The translations under genes and the position numbers were made by a program. Of a stretch of 64,000 bases of DNA, positions 48,081-55,564 are shown one piece after another. Below the pieces are notes generated by a model that saw only the letters and a program-made list of their open reading frames with translations, was not told the DNA's origin and made no database searches. How positions within the stretch are numbered: the first letter of the stretch is position 1; every line of letters starts with the position of its first letter. This DNA is from Terribacillus sp. FSL K6-0262 (GTDB taxonomy: Bacteria; Bacillota; Bacilli; Bacillales; Amphibacillaceae): positions 2,023,001-2,087,000 of the forward strand of contig NZ_CP150277.1 in NCBI RefSeq assembly GCF_037977385.1, read 5' to 3'.

Positions 48081-48686
48081 GTGCCGAATAAAATACCGAC
48101 GCGATTATATGGCAGAGCAGCAGTGAACTCCCGGGGAGGCGGTACAATCTGGGGAGGGGCATTCTCGGCAAGCAGGGGCTTCCCTGTCCCGTTTCCATCT
48201 TCGGTCAAGAAAAAGCCAGAGTTGGAGGAGAAAGTGCATGAGTCTGCAGAAAATATGGTATCTCCAGTCCAAGAAGCGGTTCCCGGAGCCGGGCAGCCGG
48301 CCGTGGATCCGGTGTCCGCTTTCAGCCCGCTTATCAGCGCCCCTGTAAGTGATGCAGCATCCGTAATCAGCCCGGCTGTAAGTGAACCGGCAAGTGACGC
48401 AGCGCCAAGCCATTCAGCAGCCGGAAGCATACCTGCACCATTCGTGGACAGTGCGAATCCTCCAGCTGCCGGAAGTACAGACATACATGCCGAAGGATCG
48501 TTGCCAGAAGTCCGGGAAGCAGTTGCACCACCGCCGCTTGTTCCGGCAACGCCAGCTCCTTTTCAGCCTGATCATGTGCATGGCTATAGAACAGAAGTCA
48601 ATGCGGATGGTACAAGGTCCATTCAGATAAACAGCAGCAGGATCACCATACCGGACCTGGATATCCTGGCTGCTATACCGGGTTGA
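48081..48686 (+). CDS. Ala/Pro/Ser-rich surface-type protein with N-terminal GGTxWG/PFP motif
   Basis: 201 aa from GTG 48081 (AAAGG 9 nt upstream; ATG 48072/48075 are alternatives in frame but too close to the RBS). N-terminus carries GGGTIWGGAF...PVPFP, then ~100 residues of Ala/Pro/Ser/Val low-complexity sequence, then a structured-looking end (HVHGYRTEVNADGTRSIQI, PDLDILAAIPG). No signal peptide or membrane helix. Composition fits a structural or glycosylated spore-surface protein. No family recognised. Confidence 0.65.
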   Translation: MPNKIPTRLYGRAAVNSRGGGTIWGGAFSASRGFPVPFPSSVKKKPELEEKVHESAENMVSPVQEAVPGAGQPAVDPVSAFSPLISAPVSDAASVISPAVSEPASDAAPSHSAAGSIPAPFVDSANPPAAGSTDIHAEGSLPEVREAVAPPPLVPATPAPFQPDHVHGYRTEVNADGTRSIQINSSRITIPDLDILAAIPG

Positions 48687-48692
48687 TCCGAG

Positions 48693-48719
48693 GCTTCCTG
48701 TCAAGCAGGAAGCTTTTTT
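48693..48719 (+). terminator. Terminator of the Ala/Pro-rich gene
   Basis: GCTTCCTG, loop TCAAG, CAGGAAGC, six T. Confidence 0.9.
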
Positions 48720-48728
48720 ATGGCAAGC

Positions 48729-48755
48729 ACATGATCCGTTATCTGCCATATACTG
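48729..48755 (+). promoter_or_regulatory. Sigma-K-like promoter of the GT4 operon
   Basis: AC (48729-48730), 16 bp, CATATACTG (48747-48755), identical in spacing and -10 to the element at 48033. An inverted repeat CTGCCATA (48743-48750) / TATGGCAG (48765-48772) straddles the -10 and start region. Confidence 0.5.
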
Positions 48756-48805
48756 TTTAAAGCTTATGGCAGGACGTTTTTTATAAGGTATTGGAGGTTA
48801 TTGAA

Positions 48806-50017
48806 ATGAAAATTTTATTGGCGACCTATTGGTCTATTCCGCATCTTGGCGGCGTTTGGAATTATGTTTCCCAGCTGAAGCGCAGATTGGAGGAGTTGGG
48901 CCATAGTGTCGATATCATGGGGTATGGCGGAGAGAATACCTATGTCCAGCTCTCCGGAAACGATCAGGTCATCCCGAAGGATCGCTGGTCTTCTTATATA
49001 TACAGCATCTTGAAGAAAGACAGCTTTCCGAAGGTGTATCAGAATCACCTGGTAGAGTACACAGAAATACAGCGTTACACGTATGAGCTGGCTGCAGCGG
49101 AATTCGGACTTGATAAATATGACATCATCCATACACATGATGTCATTTCCACGGTGGCATTGGATAGGGCGCGGCCTAAAGATATCCCGCTTATTGCCAC
49201 GCTGCATGGATTGGTTTCCCATGAGATACGTCATCAGCTTGAGACGATCCATAAGTCCCCGACATCTGAACTTGCACGGGCATATTTCGATCAGATCGAA
49301 AGCTTGGGTGCATCCAGTGCGGATGTGACGATCGTTGCGAATGATTGGCTCCAGCAGATTTTATCCGAAGAATTCGGAGTACCTGAAGACCAATTTGAAA
49401 AGCAGCATTATGGATTCTCCATAGAATCTTTCCTGGAAAAGCAAGCCAAACCAACTACGATACAGACACCTCCGGATAAGAAGATAATAGTTTATGCTGG
49501 CAGGCTCATTGAATTAAAGGGTGTGGATTACCTTATTGAGTCACTGGCTTCCATGAAAGATCGTGATGACTGGGTATGCTGGATTTTAGGGGAAGGTAAT
49601 CGGAAGCAGCATCTTCAAGCCCTTGTGACTTCTGCAGGCTTGCATGATAAGGTGCTTTTTCTAGGTAAACGGGAAGATGTCCCTGTCCTTTTGAAACTGG
49701 CGGATATTTGTGTACTCCCAAGCCTCATGGATAATCAGCCGCTCAGTGTGATTGAAGCACAGATTAGCGGAAAAGCTGTCATCGTATCCGATGCAGGCGG
49801 GTTGCCGGAGATGGTTGATCATGGCGTTACTGGTTTGATTGTGCCGAAGGCTGATTCTGCAGCTTTACAGAGTGCAATGGAAACCTTGCTGGATGATGAG
49901 GCATATCGAAAGGTCCTGGGCGAGCAGGCGAGCGAATGGGGGAAGCAGCACTGGTCGATGGAAGCTGGCGTGGACCGGCTTTTGGAAATCTATAAAAGAT
50001 TTGCGCCGGACAGCTGA
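48806..50017 (+). CDS. Glycosyltransferase family 4
   Basis: 403 aa GT-B fold, paralog of the protein at 41769 (shared YxxPxxGGxW start, IHxxDVIS..A.DR, AGRLIELKGVDYLIESL, PSLMDNQPLSVIEAQISG, DAGGLPEMV). ATG 48806 is 8 nt after GGAGG; the upstream TTG is inside the RBS. First gene of a plus-strand operon with two SDR sugar-nucleotide enzymes and a DUF1796 protein. Confidence 0.92.
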   Translation: MKILLATYWSIPHLGGVWNYVSQLKRRLEELGHSVDIMGYGGENTYVQLSGNDQVIPKDRWSSYIYSILKKDSFPKVYQNHLVEYTEIQRYTYELAAAEFGLDKYDIIHTHDVISTVALDRARPKDIPLIATLHGLVSHEIRHQLETIHKSPTSELARAYFDQIESLGASSADVTIVANDWLQQILSEEFGVPEDQFEKQHYGFSIESFLEKQAKPTTIQTPPDKKIIVYAGRLIELKGVDYLIESLASMKDRDDWVCWILGEGNRKQHLQALVTSAGLHDKVLFLGKREDVPVLLKLADICVLPSLMDNQPLSVIEAQISGKAVIVSDAGGLPEMVDHGVTGLIVPKADSAALQSAMETLLDDEAYRKVLGEQASEWGKQHWSMEAGVDRLLEIYKRFAPDS

Positions 50018-50032
50018 TGGGGGAGGTCAAAG

Positions 50033-50935
50033 ATGAAGGTGATGGTGACAGGAGGAGCAGGATTCATTGGCTCTCACCTTGTAAAAAAATTACTGCATGA
50101 ACGGCATGAAATACTTGTTTTGGATGATCTTTCTGCAGGCGATGAATCGAATTTGCCGCAGGAAGTGAAGCTTTTTCAATTTGATGTGAAAAGCGCAGAT
50201 GCATATCGCGTAGTCTTGGAAGAGCAGCCTGATATCATGTTTCATCTTGCTGCTCAGGCAGATGTGACAAAAAGCATCCTTGCACCAGTACAGGATGCAG
50301 ATGTAAATATCGGCGGTACCATTAATATGCTGGAAGCAAGCCGGACATCCGGCGTTAAGAAATTCATCTTTGCCTCTACTTCCGCCGTCTACGGCAATAT
50401 CCAAAAGCACATCGTCAAAGAAGAGGATGTTCCTGAACCCATCTCCTATTATGGATTGTCCAAACTTTCAGCTGAGAAATACATTCAGCTATTCCATCGA
50501 TTCTATCAGCTCCCCTATACCATCCTGCGTTATGGAAATGTTTACGGCCCTGGTCAGAAGCCGAAGGGCGAGGGTGGTGTTGTGGCAGTTTTCCTGGAAA
50601 AATTGATGCGCAAAGAACCTATCATGATCCACGGGGATGGCACTCAATCCAGAGATTTCATTTTTGTGGAAGATATCGTGTCTGCCAATATAGCCGCCAT
50701 GCAGCAAAAGGAGAGCGGCATGTATCATGCAAGTACAGGAATGAGCCATTCCATCTTGGATCTAGTGGAATGCTTCAGACGGATAGATCCCTCCTTGGTT
50801 CATGAATTCACACGGAGCCGGAATGGGGATATCACGCATAGCTGTCTTTGCAATGATAAAGCAATCAGTCATTTAAAATGGAAGCCGATCATCGATCTTG
50901 CAAGCGGTATCCATGAAACATGGTATCGATCGTAA
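50033..50935 (+). CDS. NAD-dependent sugar-nucleotide epimerase (GalE-like)
   Basis: 300 aa extended SDR. VTGGAGFIGSHLVKKLL (~4-20), LDDLSAG, HLAAQADVTKS, YYGLSKLSAEKY (~138-149; Tyr-x3-Lys), YGNVYGPGQ. GGGGGAGG-type RBS. Probably a UDP-hexose 4-epimerase; the exact sugar is not readable. 15 nt after the GT4 gene. Confidence 0.88.
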   Translation: MKVMVTGGAGFIGSHLVKKLLHERHEILVLDDLSAGDESNLPQEVKLFQFDVKSADAYRVVLEEQPDIMFHLAAQADVTKSILAPVQDADVNIGGTINMLEASRTSGVKKFIFASTSAVYGNIQKHIVKEEDVPEPISYYGLSKLSAEKYIQLFHRFYQLPYTILRYGNVYGPGQKPKGEGGVVAVFLEKLMRKEPIMIHGDGTQSRDFIFVEDIVSANIAAMQQKESGMYHASTGMSHSILDLVECFRRIDPSLVHEFTRSRNGDITHSCLCNDKAISHLKWKPIIDLASGIHETWYRS

Positions 50936-51026
50936 TTTTCCGGCAATTGGACAGTTTGCTCTTTCGAAATGATCGGCAGATGAATCTATATATTAGGAGG
51001 GAAGATTGCGAAAGGGGTTAAATGCT

Positions 51027-51650
51027 GTGGGAAACGAATTAATAAAGGGCGGCTATGATGCAGTATTCAGTCTGGGAGATTTATGCCTTGGGGCGATCCA
51101 AATGAAAAAGAATAATCTCCGGCCATTTTCCGGTCCGCTTGATTGGATGGGCACGCCCCTGCTTACAAGCGTAATACAACTGTTTGAAAAGCGATTCAGC
51201 GATTTCATGCTGCTGGAGAATCTGCGCATTGTTGGATATGCGACGGATAAAATGCTTCTGGTATCGGATGACAGGAACCTCGTCATGTCAAATCACGACT
51301 TCGATACGGCTAATAATAGCTTGAACCAGCTTACGGCATATCCCAGCGTAAAAGAAAAGCTGGATCGCAGGGTGAATCGGCTGTTGGATAGACTGATGAC
51401 AGCCCAGCGAATATTGTTCGTCAGGACGAATGCAACCCTTGAAGATACAGCGGAGCTTCAGCGGGTCCTGCGTTCCATCATTGCAAATGATTTTCGGATT
51501 CTGGTCGTAAATCATGGTCCTGTTTCCGGGATTGTGGAAAAACACTGGCCTATCGATGATGTGTATAGTGTGGAGCTTCCGGACGGGGAGATATGGGAAG
51601 GGAATAATGCTTTGTGGGCACAGTTATTTCAGGATGTCCACCTTATCTGA
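51027..51650 (+). CDS. DUF1796 family putative cysteine peptidase
   Basis: 207 aa from GTG 51027 (AAAGGGG 9 nt upstream); a TTG at 51006 sits 3 nt from AGGAGGG and is the alternative. Family landmarks: YDAVFSLGDLCLGAIQ (candidate Cys ~27), LRPFSGPLDWM, NHDF, and a distal ILVVNHGP-WEGNNALW region. DUF1796 proteins are predicted papain-like but uncharacterised. Presence in a glycan cluster suggests a role in polysaccharide or glycoprotein assembly (inference). Confidence 0.8.
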   Translation: MGNELIKGGYDAVFSLGDLCLGAIQMKKNNLRPFSGPLDWMGTPLLTSVIQLFEKRFSDFMLLENLRIVGYATDKMLLVSDDRNLVMSNHDFDTANNSLNQLTAYPSVKEKLDRRVNRLLDRLMTAQRILFVRTNATLEDTAELQRVLRSIIANDFRILVVNHGPVSGIVEKHWPIDDVYSVELPDGEIWEGNNALWAQLFQDVHLI

Positions 51651-51662
51651 CAGGAGGTACGT

Positions 51663-52556
51663 ATGAGTAAGCGTATTTTGATTACGGGAGCCAGCGGCTT
51701 CACTGGTCAGCATGCAGTACGGCACTTTCTGAAGAAAGGCTGCATCGTCCATGCAGTGATTCGGCGTACAAAGCTGGATATCGTTCAAGAGGCACTGCAT
51801 ATTCACCCGCTTGACCTGAGTGATAAGGAAGCCGTCCATCGGCTGCTGGAAGCTGCAAAACCAGACTATATCCTGCATCTGGCAGGAGAGAATAGTGTAC
51901 CGGAATCCTGGGAAACACCATACAAAAGCTGGCAAGCAAATGTGGGATCGACCCTTCATCTTGTCGAAGCAGTTCGGGCGCTTGGGCTACCGGCGCGCTT
52001 GGTGATTGCTGGAAGTGTACTGCAGGATGAGCTGGACAGGGCAGCATCGCCGACTCATCCATACAGTCTCACCAAGACAATGCAGACGACGGTCGGGCTG
52101 GCCTGGCATAATTTATTTCAAATCGATGTGATGATTGCCAAGCCATCCAATATAATAGGTCCGGGCGTTTCGAATGGCGTCTGTACGCAATTTGCGAAGC
52201 AACTGAGACAGCATCAAGAAACGGGGAAAACGCTATTTCGGATTGGCAATGCGGCTGTGACGCGGGACTTTATCGATGTACGGGATTTGGTGGAGGCTTA
52301 TGAGACATTATTTCTTGATGGAGAATCCGGGGAAACGTATGAAATTACGTCCGGACGCTGGGTATCGTTGGGAGAGGTGCTGTCTGTTTTCCGTACAGTG
52401 AGCAAATTTGACTTTACCATTCACACGGAAACGGAAGAGGCAATGGAAATAAAGCTGCCGATGAAGGCGGAAAAAATAAGGGCTCTTCGCTGGCAGCCGA
52501 ATCATTCCTTGGAATCATCTTTGGCGGATGTATGGGAATATACTGCACAGCTGTAG
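51663..52556 (+). CDS. NAD-dependent epimerase/dehydratase (GDP-sugar type)
   Basis: 297 aa extended SDR. ITGASGFTGQHAVRHFL (~6-22), LHLAGENSVPESWE, VIAGSVL, YSLTKTMQT (~138-146; Tyr-x3-Lys), KPSNIIGPGVS. Resembles GDP-mannose 4,6-dehydratase/4-reductase relatives. RBS AGGAGG. Last gene of the operon, 12 nt after the DUF1796 gene. Confidence 0.87.
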   Translation: MSKRILITGASGFTGQHAVRHFLKKGCIVHAVIRRTKLDIVQEALHIHPLDLSDKEAVHRLLEAAKPDYILHLAGENSVPESWETPYKSWQANVGSTLHLVEAVRALGLPARLVIAGSVLQDELDRAASPTHPYSLTKTMQTTVGLAWHNLFQIDVMIAKPSNIIGPGVSNGVCTQFAKQLRQHQETGKTLFRIGNAAVTRDFIDVRDLVEAYETLFLDGESGETYEITSGRWVSLGEVLSVFRTVSKFDFTIHTETEEAMEIKLPMKAEKIRALRWQPNHSLESSLADVWEYTAQL

Positions 52557-52559
52557 AAT

Positions 52560-52584
52560 GTTCACAGATTCTTTACGTGGGAAT
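52560..52584 (+). promoter_or_regulatory. Candidate sigma-B promoter
   Basis: GTTCAC (52560-52565), 13 bp, GGGAAT (52579-52584). A near-direct repeat of TCTTTACGT at 52570-52578 and 52585-52593 surrounds the -10. Confidence 0.35.
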
Positions 52585-52647
52585 CTTTACGTCTGAGTTG
52601 TGTGTGCTGCCCATATGCCATATAGTGAACCCATAGGAGGTGTTAAT

Positions 52648-52986
52648 ATGGGTATTTTTGATTCCTTAAAAGAGCTTATCGGCAATAAGATAAGTGATAT
52701 AGCACCAGAAGAGCTTGTCAATAAAGCGGGTGAGCTGCTGAACGGCGACCAAGTGACCGAGCAGGCGCAGCAAGCTGCCGATCAAGTGACGGAAGCGGCA
52801 GGCGTTGATGATTTAGCGGATCAAGCTGCGGAGCTTACTGAACAAGGAACAGCATTAGGTCAAGATGCGGCTGAACAAGGAACGGAAGCTGCGCAGGGCT
52901 TGGCGGACCAGGCAGACGATGTCGTTGGAAACCTCACTGAGAAAGCACAGGATTTGCTTTCGAATTTTACAGATAAACTGAAATGA
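52648..52986 (+). CDS. Small Gln/Ala/Asp-rich amphipathic protein
   Basis: 112 aa from ATG 52648, 5 nt after AGGAGGTG. After MGIFDSLKELIGNKISD, the body is a run of heptad-like helical segments (EQAQQAADQVTEAAG, DDLADQAAELTEQG, QDAAEQGTEAAQGLADQ) without Cys or Trp, resembling LEA- or stress-type helical proteins. It ends in a basic tail. Exact family not recognised; no membrane helix. Confidence 0.75.
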   Translation: MGIFDSLKELIGNKISDIAPEELVNKAGELLNGDQVTEQAQQAADQVTEAAGVDDLADQAAELTEQGTALGQDAAEQGTEAAQGLADQADDVVGNLTEKAQDLLSNFTDKLK

Positions 52987-52988
52987 AC

Positions 52989-53018
52989 AAAGGCCCTTCC
53001 GTTTTCGGAAGGGTCTTT
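52989..53018. terminator. Terminator shared by the small helical protein and hisA
   Basis: AAAGGCCCTTCC, loop GTTTTC, GGAAGGGTCTTT; it overlaps the last bases of the convergent hisA-like gene. Confidence 0.82.
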
Positions 53019-53772
53019 ACCTGTTTTCCTTTTCCAATACGGCATCCAATGGAATATCGCCTCCGAATAAATCCAAGGCGCTGCCGATTGTGTAGCACAT
53101 CCGATCATCTGTCAGCTTTCGGAAAAGGTCGATATCGTCAAGGGATCGAATACCTCCTGCATATGTTGCCGTAATGGGCATATGCGCGGCCAAATGGGAA
53201 ACAAGCTCTTCTTGGATGCCATTCCGTTTCCCTTCGACATCGACAGCATGGATGAGGAATTCATCACAGGATGCTGCCAGTTTCTCCAGATTCCTTGCAT
53301 TGACCTCGTAGCTGCTGCGCTTGGTCCAGCGATCGGTGGCTACAAACCATTTACCGTCATGATGCGTACAGCTTAGATCGATGACGAGGCGTTCCTTGCC
53401 GACAGCTGCAGTGATTTTACGCAGCCGTTCTTCATCGAGCATGCCATCATGGAAGATATAAGAGGTGACGATGACATGGCTGGCGCCGGCATCAAGAAAG
53501 TCTGCTGCATTATCAGCATGGATGCCTCCGCCGATTTGCAAGCCTCCGGGATAGGCCTGCAGTGCTTCCTTGGCAGCCTGCTCATTGCCCGGACCGAGCA
53601 TGATGACATGTCCGCCTGCAATTTGTTTCTGCTTGAAGAGATCAGCATAGTAGGCAGAATCATATGCGGATACGAAATTCTCGATGACATGATCGTTCTC
53701 GGCTGTAATCGAAGAGCCGACAATTTGTTTTACCTGACCATTATGTAAATCGATACATGGGCGGAACAGCAA
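53017..53772 (-). CDS. hisA: HisA-like isomerase of the eukaryotic (HIS6) type
   Basis: 251 aa TIM-barrel ProFAR isomerase (histidine synthesis step 4). It matches the eukaryotic-type subfamily along its length: PCIDLHNGQVKQIVG (~5-19), NFVSxxxSAYYADLF, GGHVIMLGPGNEQAAKEAL, LQIGGGI, VIDLSCxxxDGKWFVA, DEFLIHAVDVEGKRNGI, TYAGGIRSLDDI, GSALDLFGG. No other his genes are in the window. The start follows GAAGGGAT. It could supplement or replace a canonical HisA, or have another sugar-phosphate substrate. Confidence 0.88.
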   Translation of the reverse strand: MLFRPCIDLHNGQVKQIVGSSITAENDHVIENFVSAYDSAYYADLFKQKQIAGGHVIMLGPGNEQAAKEALQAYPGGLQIGGGIHADNAADFLDAGASHVIVTSYIFHDGMLDEERLRKITAAVGKERLVIDLSCTHHDGKWFVATDRWTKRSSYEVNARNLEKLAASCDEFLIHAVDVEGKRNGIQEELVSHLAAHMPITATYAGGIRSLDDIDLFRKLTDDRMCYTIGSALDLFGGDIPLDAVLEKENR

Positions 53773-54094
53773 ATGAATCCCTTCTTTCTATCTATTGCTC
53801 CAAGTATAAAGCAAACGGACTGACGAAGGAAGGGCATAGGTCAAGTTGATGGTACCCGCTCGTTTAGATCTTTTCGGGCACTCGCAAAATTGATATCTGA
53901 TAATCTGACAAGTGTGAACCGATTTCCTGTAAGCCTGCTCATTCTAAAAAGCAGGGTGACTCTCCCCCAGCCTGGAAAGTCCTGTATCTCAAATGGAACC
54001 TGGATGGATGAGTGAATCATCAGCCGGATAAAGGGAATATTCGCATTAGGTACATCTGCTTCTGCGGATGATTACTGAAAGGGTGGATTGGTAA
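53773..54094. other. 322-bp gap upstream of msrA, possible structured leader
   Basis: No ORF with an RBS is visible. Near the msrA end, AATCATC (54015-54021) can pair with GATGATT (54067-54073), and CCCCCAGCCTGG-type short pairings occur earlier. No riboswitch class is recognised. Confidence 0.3.
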
Positions 54095-54763
54095 ATGGAT
54101 GTAAAAATACAAGAAATCGAACAGCGTATGTTAGAAAATAAGCAGACGGATACACTTGTTTTCGGAATGGGATGTTTCTGGAGCCCGGAGGCAAATTTTG
54201 GTCAGCTGCCAGGTGTCATACGGACCAGGGTAGGCTTTGCGGGCGGGACAAAGACCAATCCGACATATCGGCAGATGGGAGATCATACAGAAACGGTTGA
54301 AGTCACCTTTGATCCGGAAGCAATCTCCCTCGAGCAGCTGCTACGCAAATTCTGGAGTGATCATAATCCGAACCGTCCCGTCTACAAGGAAAGGCAGTAT
54401 ATCAGTCTCCTGCTATATCGGAATGCTGAACAGAAAATAATGATGGAAACCGTGAAACGCCAGCTCGAAGGTGAACAAGGTGAGGTGATTCATACCGAAA
54501 TCTCTCCCTTGCATGATTTCACCGAGGCCGAGCCGCATCATCAGAAGTATTACTTAAAACGTTTCAAAAGGACGACAGAGCAGCTGATGCATCATTTTTC
54601 GGATGAAACAGCATTTCACTCCTCCATACTCACAGCACGGCTGAATGGATTCGTCAGGGAATATGGCACATTGGCTTCCATCAAGCAGGAAATAGCTCAA
54701 TGGAATATTTCTGCAGAAGAGATAACCCGACTGCAGCAGCTGTTGGATGGATTGAAATGGTAG
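54095..54763 (+). CDS. msrA: Peptide-methionine (S)-S-oxide reductase MsrA
   Basis: 222 aa repair enzyme reducing methionine-S-sulfoxide. Active-site GCFW (FGMGCFWSPEANFG, ~23-36), GFAGGTKTNPTYRQMGDHTETVEV (~48-71), FWSDHNPN. The C-terminus is ~45 residues longer than minimal MsrA and helical. The usual GxxYRS is TYRQ here. GGGTGG RBS upstream. The stop overlaps the next start. Confidence 0.93.
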   Translation: MDVKIQEIEQRMLENKQTDTLVFGMGCFWSPEANFGQLPGVIRTRVGFAGGTKTNPTYRQMGDHTETVEVTFDPEAISLEQLLRKFWSDHNPNRPVYKERQYISLLLYRNAEQKIMMETVKRQLEGEQGEVIHTEISPLHDFTEAEPHHQKYYLKRFKRTTEQLMHHFSDETAFHSSILTARLNGFVREYGTLASIKQEIAQWNISAEEITRLQQLLDGLKW

Positions 54764-55023
54764 AGGCGCTTACAGGTTTTCGGCGTACGCTGTTTCCGGA
54801 CCAAGTTCATATCGAGCAAATCGGTGAAGCCTCCGCAAAAGGACTGCGCTGCCTGCTGGAGGATGCGGAACGTGTCATGGGAAATACCTCTTCCGTTCAT
54901 ACTCGAGTGACTCTGTGTCTGGAAGACGAAGGTCATGGCACCCTGCATTGCCTTTTACTCGATTATGAATATGAGTTATTTTCCAGGAAGCATCTCTATG
55001 GCAAACAGCTGACAGATGAATAG
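54757..55023 (+). CDS. Hypothetical 88-aa protein coupled to msrA
   Basis: Starts at ATG 54757 inside the last codons of msrA (different frame). Sequence MVEALTGFRRTLFPDQVHI..., with a strand-rich second half (VTLCLEDEGHGTLHCLLLDYEYELF). No family recognised. Only a weak GGATGG precedes the start, so translation is probably coupled to msrA. Ends at a hairpin AGCTTCCC/GGGAAGCT (55025-55053). Confidence 0.5.
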   Translation: MVEALTGFRRTLFPDQVHIEQIGEASAKGLRCLLEDAERVMGNTSSVHTRVTLCLEDEGHGTLHCLLLDYEYELFSRKHLYGKQLTDE

Positions 55024-55059
55024 CAGCTTCCCGAGTGTTATCGTTGGGAAGCTATCGGA

Positions 55060-55488
55060 ATGGGGGAAACAAATGAAGAAAGATTCCTAAAGATCTGGAA
55101 ATCCTGTATGGCACAGTCGGCAAATCGATCCTCTGCTCGTTCGATAGAGGAACAGCTGCATGATGTGAGAACACTTCTGGGCGAAAGCTGGCGTTTGAAC
55201 TGCCGAATCGTCTATCAGGGAGAGATGCCGGTTGCCATGACGATCCCTCATCTGGAGCCGGGAAGAGACAAGGAAGGCCGCATCTATTATATCGGCATCC
55301 TCCCTTCAGCACAGGGGAAGGGACTGGGGCAAATCGTGCATGCTACCAGTCTTAGGATGCTCAAGGATATGGGCGCAGCTGTATATGAAGGCAGTACCCA
55401 CGACGATAATGTACCGATGCAGCGCGTATTTACGAAGAATGGCTGTACTTTCCTCGGCAAAATCGCAGCTTATTATAAAGGTTTATAG
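55060..55488 (+). CDS. GNAT family N-acetyltransferase
   Basis: 142 aa. C-terminal GNAT core: IYYIGILPSAQGKGLGQIVHATSL (~73-96; acetyl-CoA loop QGKGLG) and DDNVPMQRVFTKNGCTFLGKI (~115-135). The first ~60 residues are divergent. The start ATG 55060 has no strong RBS and may be translated by coupling. Substrate unknown. Confidence 0.75.
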   Translation: MGETNEERFLKIWKSCMAQSANRSSARSIEEQLHDVRTLLGESWRLNCRIVYQGEMPVAMTIPHLEPGRDKEGRIYYIGILPSAQGKGLGQIVHATSLRMLKDMGAAVYEGSTHDDNVPMQRVFTKNGCTFLGKIAAYYKGL

Positions 55489-55564
55489 CACCTAAGCGTG
55501 TCTACTTTCGATATACTAAATAGGGGAGAATACATAGCAGCCAACAAATAAAGGGGGATATAGT

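Noticed and set aside
48743..48778. Second terminator or attenuator before the GT4 gene at 48806
   Set aside because: CTGCCATA/TATGGCAG is followed by GACG then six T, but its 5' arm overlaps the proposed -10 box, so it would not be transcribed from that promoter. I treat it as a possible operator.
54060..54095. AGGGTGG near msrA as a T-box
   Set aside because: The rest of the T-box consensus (GGTACCGCG, AG bulge and a terminator/antiterminator pair) is missing.
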